Positions 1 through 8,268 of a DNA stretch of 64,000 nt are shown here, in pieces (positions within the stretch are counted from its first letter, which is position 1; each line of letters starts with the position of its first letter). The stretch is taken from contig CAVQXJ010000023.1 of NCBI GenBank assembly GCA_963717745.1, positions 1-64,000 on the forward strand. Reading direction: 5' to 3'. The notes under the pieces were generated by a model. The model ran no database searches. It was given only the letters and a program-made list of their open reading frames with translations, and was not told the origin of the DNA. The stretch is from JACCXG01 sp963717745 (GTDB taxonomy: Bacteria > Acidobacteriota > Vicinamibacteria > Vicinamibacterales > 2-12-FULL-66-21). Both the position numbers and the translations under genes were made by a program.

Positions 1-778
1 TATCTCGTGGCCGCGGTGCTGCGCCCGGGCAACGCCGCCACCGCCGTCGGGGCGCAGGGCCTGCTGCGGCGCATCATTCCGAAAGTGTGGGCGGCCTTCC
101 CGCGGGCCCGCGTCCGTGTCCGGCTCGATGGCGGGTGCGCCACGCCCGCCCTCTTCGACGACCTCGAGGCCGCCGGCGTGGAGTACGTCGTGGCGATGGC
201 CAAAAACAAAGTACTCGAGGCGGCCGCGGCGCACCTGCTCGTCGAGGCGCGGACCCAGGCGAGCGCCACCGGGGCCTCGGCGCGGGTCTTCGGCGAGACA
301 CTCTATCAGGCGAAGACGTGGCCGCATCCGCGCCGCGCGGTGATCAAGGCCGAAGTCGTCGTCCACCCGGGACGGGACCTCCGGGACAACCCGCGCATCG
401 TCATCACCAACCTGCGGCATCATCCCGAGCGGCTGTATCGCGAGATTTACTGTGCGCGCGGAGATAGCGAGAACCGGCTGAAAGAACTGCATCACGATCT
501 GGCCGTGGGCCGCACGAGCTGCTCTCGCTTCTGGGCCAATCAGCTCCGCCTCACCCTGACGGCGGCGGTGTACGTGCTGCTGCAAGAACTCCAGCTGCGC
601 GCCGACCGCACGTCGCTCGCACGGGCCCAGGTCGGACGCCTGCGGCTCGTGCTGCTGAAAGATCGGCGTGCGCGTGACGCGCTCCGTCCGCCGCTTCGTG
701 CTGCATCTACCGCGCTCCCATCCCGACCCGGCCGCGTGGCAAGCCATCGCTCGTAGCTTCGGCGGCGTCCTCGCCTAA
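1..778 (+). pseudogene. IS1380-family transposase, 3' part, frameshifted near the end
   Basis: The reading frame is open from base 1, so the gene begins upstream of the window. The protein has the IS1380 pattern: an RVRLDGG block followed by a helical stretch and YVVAMAKNK, then RGDSENRLKELHHDL, which contains the last acidic residue of the DDE-type catalytic set, then FWANQLRLTL. These enzymes cut and paste their own element. At about 658 an extra A in the run AAA shifts the frame. The +1 frame continues with a typical family tail (IGVRVTRSVRRFVLHLP) to a TAA at 776-778, while the original frame runs on as Arg/Pro-rich nonsense. The enzyme is therefore probably inactive unless the indel is a sequencing error or frameshifting occurs. 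Confidence 0.85.
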
Positions 779-987
779 ATCGCGACCCCCGCCGACTCCT
801 CGCCTGCGCCACAGCACCCGAGGTGTGCCTCGTCGATCGCCATCGCGCCTGCCCGCGCGTGCCGAACGCTCGCACAGCCGGCTCGCCACGCTCGCCACGG
901 CGTTCCCCGTTGCGCCCTGCTCTTCACTATTACTCACGCCACCCGTGAACTCGTCTTGAGTAAGCTCTGATGAATAATCCGGGTTAA
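1..987 (+). mobile_element. IS1380-type insertion sequence, right part
   Basis: This covers the transposase tail plus about 200 bases of non-coding right end. The right boundary is placed near 987, because just after GATGAATAATCCGGGTTA (968-985) the sequence becomes coding-like in the frame of the downstream NTPase (NADLPLQRNRLHAQLHLLLS). That suggests the element landed inside the NTPase gene. The left end, the matching terminal inverted repeat and any target duplication lie outside the window, so the exact boundary is an inference. Confidence 0.5.
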
Positions 988-2965
988 CGCGGACCTGCCG
1001 CTACAGCGAAATCGCCTTCACGCCCAGTTGCACCTGTTGCTCAGCACGATTTTTGAGAACATCGCAGATCAGGACGCAATTGAGATTCTTCAGTCCTGCT
1101 ACGTGTATTCGAAGAGTCTACGAATCGTCGCGGATGATCTTAACGTTATCATCGCGGATGCTATCCGCAGTTCATGCTCGACCAAGGCGCAAAGCCGGCT
1201 AAGCAAACCGATACCGATGCGGGACAGTTCGGCATCGTGCTGGCCGAAGCAATGCCAACTCGGCACGGTCAACTGTTTCTACTACTCGGTGGCATCGGAT
1301 CCGGCAAGACGACCTATTAAGCGGTACCAACGCACAGTTAGCGCACCCTTGCTCAACTCCAAGGCGATATGGTTCCACGTCGATTTCCTTGAAGCTCCTC
1401 CGGAACTCTCGGAGATGGAGCGATTCGTTTGGACGACTATCCTCACGCAGCTTCGTGCACGGTATTCGAGTCCCCACCTTGAGACGCGTAGAAACATCAA
1501 GAAGGCATTCGCCGACAAGATCTCCATAGAGCACACGGGGCTCAGAGGACTACGAGCTGGGACCGACCCATACGAAGACGCGCTGTCGCCGTTCCTGGCT
1601 CGGTGGCAAGAGAGCGTGGCGGAGTACGTCCAGGCCTGCTGAGAGTTGGCCGAGAAGACCGCGGGGTCGAGATCGTCATCTTCATCGACAACGTGGACCA
1701 GCTGTCGCCGGTGTATCAGGCGCAGATTTTCCTGCTTGCGCAGCGCATCACCCGCTCGATCGGCTCGATCACCGTCGTGTCCCTCCGCGAGGAGTCCTAC
1801 TATGCGGCGAACCTTCAGCGGACGCTGACAGCCTATACGAATCGGAAGTTCCACATTGCATCTCCCCGATTCCGCAAGCTGATCGGGAGCCGATTGCGAT
1901 TCGCGCTCGACTCTCGTGACCGCAAGACGGGGGTACGCGATGTCATCATTCCCGAAGGAATTGCTTTCGATGCCGAATCGATAGGCTCATTTTTACGGAT
2001 AGTGGAGTATTCAATTTTCGAACGGAACAAGAATATTGCACGATCATCGAGTCGCTCTGCTTCGGCAATATGCGAATGGCACTAGAAATGTTCACAACGT
2101 TTCTCGTGTCTGGCGCGACGGACGTTGACAAAATGTTGGCGATTTACCGGCGTGACGGCGCCTATTTTGTAGCGTTTCACGAATTCGTTAAATCGATCAT
2201 GCTAGGCGACCAAAAGTGACAAGGAAGAAGCGAGCCCGGTCATGAACTTATTCGACTGTGGCGCCGATCGAAACAGCAGTCACTTTACCAGCCTCAGGAT
2301 CCTTCGGTTCCTGCTTTCACGACGTGGCGAAGCATCTAAAGAGGGTCAGGGATACTACGAGATTGCGCGGCTCGTCGCTTTACTGGAAGATATCTTCGAC
2401 AATCGCGAGGACACGATCAGGACGTTGAATCGGCTTGTTGCGCGCCAGCTGGTGGAGGTCAATACACGATCTCCTGAGACTATCGACGGTGCAAGCCATG
2501 CGAGGGTGACGTCGTCAGGTTGGTATATTTGAGATTTCTTGCGGGCTTGTTCTCGTATCTTGACCTCGTCATGCAGGATACACCACTGAATGATGCGAAG
2601 GTTGAGGCGGAGCTGCGCGACTCCGTTTTCCACGTGGACAACTTGGCCGACCGAGAAGACGAAAAATTGCCGAGGATGCAGGTTCGTTTTGACCGCGTCG
2701 CTCGTTTTTAGCCTATTTGGAAATCGAGGAACGCCGAGAACACCAGGGAAGAGACCTTCCGGCGCTGGGTGGCATCGTTGGTCAATCGATCGTCCTAACC
2801 TTATCGAGAGCTTAAACGAAAGAAAGGAGCTGGATTGAGGGTCGTCTCCAGAGGAACAGAGAGAGAATCGCTGAAGATCTTGAGCTCATTAGCGACGCGG
2901 AAGCCGAAAAGGCAGCTCGAGCGCCCGAGCATCTTCGACAACGACCCAGACGACGTCGAGAAGGC
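988..2965 (+). pseudogene. P-loop NTPase, multiply frameshifted and interrupted by IS
   Basis: Several overlapping ORF pieces join into one protein when frames are switched. The order is an N-terminal piece (STIFENIADQDAIEILQSC), a Walker A motif GGIGSGKTTY at about 1283-1315, DFLEAPPELSEMERFVWTT, a Walker B motif IVIFIDNVDQL at about 1671-1701, a helical middle (SITVVSLREESYYAANL), then CFGNMRMALEMFTTFL, a winged-helix-like block near 2250-2520 (RILRFLLSRRGEA) and a charged C-terminus. At least five frame changes are needed (near 1170, 1316, 1640, 2025 and 2710). The fold suggests an AAA/STAND-like ATPase of unknown role, and such genes are common in mobile and defence regions. It looks inactivated. 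Which substrate it acted on cannot be read from the sequence. Confidence 0.6.
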
Positions 2966-3008
2966 GATTTGACGGCGCGCCGCCAGTTGGTGAATCGCCG
3001 GCCAGCTC

Positions 3009-3125
3009 TCACGCCCGCCTGCGCCACGCCGTCGGGCTCCGCATCAGGTGCAAAACGCCGAGCACGATTACGACTTCGTCCGACACCCGAGAGTAGACGG
3101 CGTATGGGAAAGTATGCTGCAGCGC
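3009..3125 (-). pseudogene. ParE/RelE-type toxin C-terminal remnant
   Basis: On the minus strand about 35 codons read FPYAVYSRVSDEVVIVLGVL, then HLMRSPTAWRRRA and a stop at 3009-3011. This is the characteristic C-terminal strand and tail of ParE/RelE-family ribosome- or gyrase-targeting toxins (the FPYxVxYRV, VVVLxVLH and RdPxxWrrR pattern). No intact upstream portion can be followed in the same frame and no partner antitoxin is visible next to it, so it is called a remnant. Identification rests on the short tail only. Confidence 0.45.
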
Positions 3126-3378
3126 TAGAGACGATGATCACGGCGGACGTGGGGAACTGAAGTGGCGGCTCCCCGAATGCGAGCGAACGTTCGCTCGACG
3201 GCTGGCGAAGCGGCCCGCCAGCCACGTTGAGCTCTGACTCCCGGAGGGGATATCCGTGGCCGGATCGCCCCAAGGTTCCTGAACGACCGTCCGGCGACGG
3301 AGCTATCACGCCCGATCCGGTGATGTGCGGTCGCTTTTCGTGTGGACGCGGTAAGCGATTCGACGTGGACGAAAACTG

Positions 3379-3603
3379 ATGCCGGTCCGCCGCTGTCGAT
3401 CGGTCGAGGAAATGAACCAGCCGCGCTGGGGCACGCCCGGCGACCCGGAGTTGCATGCGGCGATCGCCGCGCTCTGGCGCCTCGGCGCGCGGACCGGCCA
3501 GCGCCGGTTTCCTCCCGGCGTCCACAAGCTCCGGTCGATCGAGGAATTGAACGCGACCACGGAACGGTGGGCGCAGGCCAACTTCGACGCCCGTCGAAAG
3601 TGA
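3379..3603 (+). CDS. small hypothetical protein (74 aa)
   Basis: This compact ORF starts MPVRRCRSVEEMNQPRW and ends WAQANFDARRK. It contains two similar blocks, RSVEEMN near the start and RSIEELN near residue 55, separated by an Ala/Leu-rich helix. Balanced composition and the internal repeat suggest that it is real. Short proteins with an RSVEEMN opening are often found beside nucleotidyltransferase or toxin genes, so an antitoxin role is possible but unproven. It lies alone between the toxin remnant and the convergent HNH gene. Confidence 0.5.
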   Translation: MPVRRCRSVEEMNQPRWGTPGDPELHAAIAALWRLGARTGQRRFPPGVHKLRSIEELNATTERWAQANFDARRK

Positions 3604-3640
3604 CGAAGAGGCGCCCGGTGCCGGCTCGGAGCGCCGCTGC

Positions 3641-4798
3641 TCACTCGGTCGCCATGTAGTCGACCCGGTCTTCCCGCACGAAATCATGTTCGCTAACCCC
3701 AAACCATCGCGTAGCCTCACATGCGTTATGCGCCCGGCACCTCAACTCGAGATTGTCAGCCGTGGTCGCGCCGCCGTCAGCGTGAGGCACGACATGGTGA
3801 TACTCGAGGAAGCCCCGCTCGCTGCACCGTCCGTGCGTGCCGATGAACGCGCACCGGCCCTCGTCACGTCTCCAGACCTCCCGTTTGACGGCCGCAGGAA
3901 CATACCGACCCCGTGGCCGGTTCGATCGTTGGGCGCGGGGCCGGTCTGTATCTGCGTGTCTGTTCTTGCGCAGATCCATCAGGAGTAGCGTCAGCGCGCG
4001 ATCGAAGATGGCCGCCACGTCGCCGTCGGGAATCCGGTGCCGCAACAGGTCCTGCGCCTCTCGCAGACGATCGTGCGTCTCGCGGGAGACCGTGAACTGC
4101 ACTTTGTATCGTTCCGGCGCGAGGGGCGTTACCTTGGGCAGAACCCCCCCGGCCGCGGGCGGCTCGACGGGCGGCCTCTCAGGGCTGCCGGTGCAAACAC
4201 CAGCCGGGACCGGCTCTTCCGAAGCTGGTTGATCGGTCCATGAATCACTGACAGCCGGGGTCCTCTCCGCTGCCAAACGTGCCGGCAGCTTGCGGACCGA
4301 CGACGGGACAGGCGGCTGGGGCCGAAGCGCCGCAACGATCTCCTCGACGGCGCGCTTGCTCTTATGCCGTGCCGACTCGAGCACATCCCGATGGTTGTCC
4401 GCGGTGAGATGCGGGGCGAGCAGGCCGACCGCTGTCAGGTGAAGCGAGCTGTCGGCGATGAGCTCGACGATGACGGGCCACTTGCGCGCCGCACGGGCCG
4501 CCTCGATCCGCAGATACGCCGCGTGTTCGGATAGGTGCAGGACCTCGGTGCAATACGTGAACAGGGATGAGCATCCCTCGGCGAGATAGAGCCGTCGGGC
4601 ATCGAGCTCCGCGAGCGCGGCGATCAGGCACGCGGTCGCCTGCTGCTCGAGGCACGAGAGCCGTTGACTTCGATCAGGAGGTCTTTGTCGGACAACGCTA
4701 CGCCAGTCGGAATCGCAGTGGTCATGACTTCTTTGTAGCATCGTCATTTCGCGCCGCTCAGTTTCGTCCAGGTGCGCGTTTTGGGGTGCGAGGGTCAC
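3641..4798 (-). CDS. HNH endonuclease domain protein, N-terminus frameshifted
   Basis: The C-terminus carries a clear HNH nuclease: VKREVWRRDEGRCAF, then LEYHHVVPHADGGATT, then NLELRCRAHN, in the last 70 residues. The N-terminal half has the helical block typical of this family (LAELDARRLYLAEGCSSLFTY, HLSEHAAYLRIEAARAARKW), and a Pro-rich linker follows. The open frame begins at 4798. A better start is ATG at 4725, reading MTTAIPTGVALSDKDLLIEV, which is the usual N-terminus and lies in another frame. A one-base indel near 4665 joins it to RLSCLEQQATACLIAALAEL. The first 45 or so residues of the long ORF are thus probably artefactual. This group of standalone HNH proteins is widespread in soil bacteria, and a target is not known. 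Confidence 0.75.
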   Translation of the reverse strand: MTLAPQNAHLDETERREMTMLQRSHDHCDSDWRSVVRQRPPDRSQRLSCLEQQATACLIAALAELDARRLYLAEGCSSLFTYCTEVLHLSEHAAYLRIEAARAARKWPVIVELIADSSLHLTAVGLLAPHLTADNHRDVLESARHKSKRAVEEIVAALRPQPPVPSSVRKLPARLAAERTPAVSDSWTDQPASEEPVPAGVCTGSPERPPVEPPAAGGVLPKVTPLAPERYKVQFTVSRETHDRLREAQDLLRHRIPDGDVAAIFDRALTLLLMDLRKNRHADTDRPRAQRSNRPRGRYVPAAVKREVWRRDEGRCAFIGTHGRCSERGFLEYHHVVPHADGGATTADNLELRCRAHNACEATRWFGVSEHDFVREDRVDYMATE

Positions 4799-5003
4799 TC
4801 GATCTCTCGAGGCGCCAGAAGTCGGTCCCAGGCTGAACGCAGCCCCGTGGTGGCGCCATTTCAGGGTCAGACGGGAGGCTCGGGAGGTTCAGCAGAAAAA
4901 CCTGTCAAGGCCTTTTCTTCCGCCAACGTCGATTTCGTGAAGGTTTTGCGCTCGCGGTACACGACGAGCGCAAACGACTAGGTCCGGACCGAGCTCGCGG
5001 GCT

Positions 5004-5105
5004 TTGTACGGTCGCGCCGAGCATCGCCGCAAGGTTGCCCGTCAATTCGATTCTGAGGACGCCCTGCTCGGGGATCAGGGTGATCGCGTCGATCAAGCTC
5101 GAGCC
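5004..5105 (-). pseudogene. serine recombinase C-terminal remnant (copy 1)
   Basis: The minus strand encodes SLIDAITLIPEQGVLRIELT followed by GNLAAMLGATVQ. This is the signature near the C-terminus of large serine recombinases, in the form L(V/I)(D/E)AI(T/V)LTP...L(R/Q)IE(L/F).GNLAAMLG. No catalytic or zinc-ribbon portion is found upstream, and the frame breaks soon after. It matches the second remnant at 6937-7203, so the two are relics of related genes. Confidence 0.6.
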
Positions 5106-5342
5106 GATGAAGCGGCAACACAAGGCCGACCTCGCGCGAGGGGCTGGGCGCGCCGCCGTTCGCGCTCGACCGGCACTACCGGCACATCGAGTCCGTGCTA
5201 AGATCCGCGCCCAACAAGACATGCGGTGCGGAGGACGTCGGCGGGCCGCTCGAGGATGAACGCGAGGGGCGGTACACGGTCTACTCCATGATAGTTAGGG
5301 TCACGTTCGCGAACCAGTGAACATCCTTACCTTCAGGCGAGG

Positions 5343-5448
5343 CCTTCAGGAGGCCTGAAGGACCTGGCCTTCTGGTGCCCATGTTCGCGCCCGCGAAAGT
5401 CGGCTTCAGGCCACGCGGCGCATGGAATCCCTCACCTGAAGGTGAGGG
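5343..5448. repeat. pair of short palindromic stem-loops
   Basis: The first hairpin has arms CCTTCAGG (5343-5350) and CCTGAAGG (5354-5361) with a 3-base loop. The second has arms CCCTCACC (5429-5436) and GGTGAGGG (5441-5448) with a TGAA loop. Both are perfect 8-bp stems. They could act as transcription stops or be remains of REP-type repeats, and no T-run follows either. Confidence 0.45.
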
Positions 5449-5585
5449 TGGCTTGAGCAGGTGGATGATTATCGAGAATTCTCGTTCAGCGGCTCGGGCG
5501 GAGGCGTTCCAGGGACTAAATCGGGACATCTTCTATAGGGTACGCTGACCTGTCTTGCGCTAAATTTCGTCTCTGAGGTGCGACT

Positions 5586-6642
5586 GTGGTGCCCGACTGT
5601 TTCGTCAAGACAACCCGCGATGGTAAGAATGTTCTTCAGCTGAAGCCAGCTCTGCTCACAAATCCCGGTGCCACTGTGCTGGGCAACGTCACATATGAAA
5701 TCGTCGAAGCACGCGAGTTGCGAACACGCACAGGAATGATTCTGAAGGATGAATCGATAGTGTTGCTCGACGACATCGTCAGGATCGACGTTAACCGGAG
5801 CGTGAGATCGACCGTGCTGGGGTTTGGCGCGGCGGACCTGACGATTCGCGATTCGAGCGGTTCCGGCAATCTGACGTGGGAAAACTGTACCTCACGCACG
5901 AGACGTCCGTGACTTTATCCTTGCGCTAAAGGTTGATCCGTCGAAATGGCCGTTTTCAGTTCCCAACGGCGGTGGCCGAGAATCTAGCACTTTGGAAAAC
6001 GCTCGCGCGACGAACCACGCGAATTTCGGTGCTCGGTCATATCCGCCTGGACCGAGAATCTCCATTCGAACCACTTTGGAGGTTCTCACACACAATTGGA
6101 GTGAAAAGCGACGGGAACTGGAAAGAGAAGTCGTCTGGACCAATAACGGTGATGGGACGGCGACTGACCCCGACGGGAGGTTAATGTGGATCAGGGCCCC
6201 GTGGGGAACGATCGGGACGGCAAGGCCTTCTCGGGCGATCCCATTCATCTCTCGTGGTCAGAGGCCACCGCCTTGTTTGGACTGGGAACGTTGGTGAGTG
6301 GGGCCAGCTATGCCGACGGCTACGCGGACCCGTCCTGAAGAACGGCAGTCGACGGCCAAGCAATTCGGATATCAGCGCGGAGCGTGCATTGTTAGCTTTG
6401 CAGGTTTCTCGGATTGGAGGCTGCCGACTGTAGACGATTGGGAAACCGCGAACATCTATCCTCCGGACGATGTCTTCACTTCCATACCCTTTTGCTGGAC
6501 CGCGTCAGGAAGGGCAGAAACGAGGACGTCCCTGTTGTCAGCGTCAAAGTCTTGCACGTCCGCCTGGAAGAAGCGTTTCAGATTCTTGAACGATGACAGC
6601 ACTGAACTGAAATACGGCGTCATGTTCGTTCGAGACACCTGA
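5586..6642 (+). pseudogene. bacterial PH domain plus DUF1566 protein, frameshifted
   Basis: A GTG-started N-terminal piece (109 codons) has a bPH-like beta pattern (ILKDESIVLLDDIVRIDVNR, FGAADLTIRDSSGSGNLTWEN). After a one-base shift near 5891 it continues as HARDVRDFILALKVDPSKWP, then a hydrophilic stretch and WTNNGDGTATDPDGRLMWIR. A second shift near 6208 gives WDGKAFSGDPIHLSWSEATA, and a third near 6340 gives FAGFSDWRLPTVDDWETAN and CWTASGRAET, ending YGVMFVRDT. The last half is a DUF1566 (Lcl C-terminal) domain, a lectin-like fold common in secreted and surface proteins. No signal peptide is seen. The fusion order is unusual and its function unknown. As written it cannot give a full protein. 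Confidence 0.6.
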
Positions 6643-6936
6643 GCACTTTCGTTCGTGTCAGCGGTGATGGATTTGGCAGCTCGCGAGTCGCAGATTATGG
6701 CGGCCGTCTAACCTCGCGATGGAGCCGACGTCGCTCGTGGCCGTTCTCGCGTTCAGGCGCGAACCTGGCTCATCGAGAGCGTTGGGCGGACTGAGCCTTG
6801 CCGACCGAAACGGTCCTGTGAGTTTTCGCGCCGACTCGATTCTACTCCGAGCGCGACGACGACGACCCCGCATTCACCACAACCGTCGTTCGCACGCGCT
6901 ACGACAACCCGTAACCTCACAACATTCCGCCGTGCC
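6643..6936. other. intergenic, nothing recognised
   Basis: About 290 bases lie between the broken DUF1566 gene and the recombinase remnant. No coherent coding frame, hairpin or repeat was found beyond random high-GC ORFs. Confidence 0.4.
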
Positions 6937-7203
6937 TCACGCCGCTCCGCTCCACAGCTGCAAGTGCCGCCGGTTGCATGCCGCCGCAACCAAAGATACT
7001 CGAAAGGAGAGGTCATCGGATTTCGACGAGCTCTTCGTTTGTATGGTCGCCCCGAGCATCGCGGCCAGATTGCCCCGAAACTCGATCTGAAGCGCCTCCC
7101 GCGCTTGGTCTGGAGTGAGCACAATCGCGTCTACGAGGCCCCGCAATGCCTCGGTGCGTTCGATCTCACGCTCGGCAGCCGAGAGACCGGCGCGATGCTG
7201 CAT
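6937..7203 (-). pseudogene. serine recombinase C-terminal remnant (copy 2)
   Basis: The minus strand reads AALRGLVDAIVLTP-type sequence: TEALRGLVDAIVLTPDQARE, LQIEFRGNLAAMLGATIQTK, then a tail ending RRHLQLWSGAA and a stop. This matches the C-terminal end of large serine recombinases. The preceding 20 codons are compatible with the helical region, but the zinc ribbon and resolvase domains are missing. It lies just downstream of the TIR gene on the same strand. The end of the ORF is intact while the rest is lost, as expected when a mobile element is partly deleted. Confidence 0.7.
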
Positions 7204-7301
7204 TCGCAGCCTGCTAATCTCGCGTTGTCCAGGAAAGTTCGCTGAGTCTTACTACGCCGAGTAAAGAAAGCGCCGCGACAGCTGTGGGCGTTGCGCGATG
7301 A

Positions 7302-8012
7302 TCACCCCCCTTCCGGCGCCGCAGTCGGGTCATTACTTTCCTTTGAGTTTTGACTCAAGGTCTTCGAGATCCTTACGCACTTGCGCCAACTTCGAAGGCT
7401 CGATGAATGCGCCGAACTGCGCACTGATGATGTCCAGCTCCACTTTCCGCGACCGAGCAAGAAGTTGAACCAACTCCGGACGTGCCCTCCGACGGTCTCG
7501 ACTGTGGCCGTAGCTTCCGTCAGTCGCAGCACTCGCTGCGCCTCGCGTACGCCAAGACGTTCGACGGCCCTCTCGATCTTTGTGCACGCTGCGCCCAGTG
7601 CCGCCTCGAGATTTCCTGAGGAATGCGGCTCGAATGTTGCCGTCGTAATCCCGGCCAGGTCGGTTGGCAAAGCGGGTGCCCTACTGCGGTCATGAACAAC
7701 AAACGTCCGGTCTCGGCCGAGAGAACCCATGAAAAGCCCAAGCTCGAAGATTACGTTATCCCTCGCGACCGCGCGCTCGGAGCCCCTCGACATGGTCAGG
7801 TCATCTGCAGTCAATACAAGCGTCGCGAAGTCAAACCTCTCAACCGCAAGGACGAGAGATTCCAGCGTGCCTTGAGACAGGCCGAAAACACCCTGGCTCC
7901 AAATCTCGACTTCGCAAACCGGATCCAGGAGAACTTGAACGTGCTGGGCAACTTTGTGGCCCTCACTAGAGGACCCGATGAACATTGACGGTCGCGTTCG
8001 GGGGCTGGTCAT
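7302..8012 (-). CDS. CAP12/Pycsar-type TIR domain protein, C-terminus shifted
   Basis: The first 130 residues match the predicted nucleotide-binding TIR family (PF10137, CAP12/Pycsar TIR). Visible motifs are MFIGSSSEG at the start, the conserved TLESLVLAVERFDFATLVLTA-like block, and DNVIFELGLFMGSLGRDRTF, where the Glu of FELG is the expected NADase catalytic residue. In known CBASS and Pycsar systems such domains destroy NAD+ when a second messenger is sensed, which halts phage spread. A one-base shift near 7465 changes the last 45 residues. The alternative frame (ELVQLLARSRKVELDIISAQ to LESKLKGK, stop at 7333-7335) is clearly the ancestral tail, a helical segment. No cyclase or STING/cNMP sensor gene is visible nearby. 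The start is ATG at 8012, or MFIG at 7985. Confidence 0.75.
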   Translation of the reverse strand: MTSPRTRPSMFIGSSSEGHKVAQHVQVLLDPVCEVEIWSQGVFGLSQGTLESLVLAVERFDFATLVLTADDLTMSRGSERAVARDNVIFELGLFMGSLGRDRTFVVHDRSRAPALPTDLAGITTATFEPHSSGNLEAALGAACTKIERAVERLGVREAQRVLRLTEATATVETVGGHVRSWFNFLLGRGKWSWTSSVRSSAHSSSLRSWRKCVRISKTLSQNSKESNDPTAAPEGG

Positions 8013-8129
8013 GGGACGCTGCGAAGCCGGATGATATCCGAAGCGACGGCCTTCCCCTACATCCTCGGCGTTGGCCGGGTGATTGCGCCCGAAGAGATCA
8101 GAAGGCCTTCCTCAGGGCGTCCGAATTCG

Positions 8130-8175
8130 TCACGCCGGGCTGCTCCACAGCTGCAAGTACCGCTGGTTGCCGCCC
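8130..8175 (-). pseudogene. serine recombinase extreme 3' tail (copy 3)
   Basis: Only about 14 codons remain, reading GNQRYLQLWSSPA and a stop at 8130-8132. They match the last residues of copy 2 (RRHLQLWSGAA) and the common family ending NQRYLQLWSGA. With copies 1 and 2, this brackets the DUF1566 and TIR genes with recombinase tails in one orientation. Confidence 0.5.
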
Positions 8176-8268
8176 CCGCATGAGCCCAGACACATTCAGT
8201 CAATCGTTTCCGCCGCGTTGATCGCCGTTCAAGTAAGCTTCCACGAGCCTCATAGCAAAGGAATGGGC

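Larger units (their letters stand above)
4799..5585. other. non-coding stretch with recombinase remnant and hairpins
   Basis: No intact gene is visible. It holds a serine-recombinase fragment (separate entry), two stem-loops (separate entry) and, on the minus strand at about 4867-4978, a short open stretch reading VVYRERKTFTKSTLAEEKAL, which may be a frame-shifted extension of the recombinase tail. The stretch looks like decayed mobile DNA. Confidence 0.4.

Noticed and set aside
4867..4978. Short minus-strand frame VVYRERKTFTKSTLAEEKAL
   Set aside because: It looks protein-like but has no start or known family and follows the recombinase remnant, so it is mentioned only as part of that debris.
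8083..8268. N-terminal extension of the sugar isomerase up to 8083
   Set aside because: The extension covers the recombinase remnant, and a Tat leader begins at 8269 with a ribosome site.
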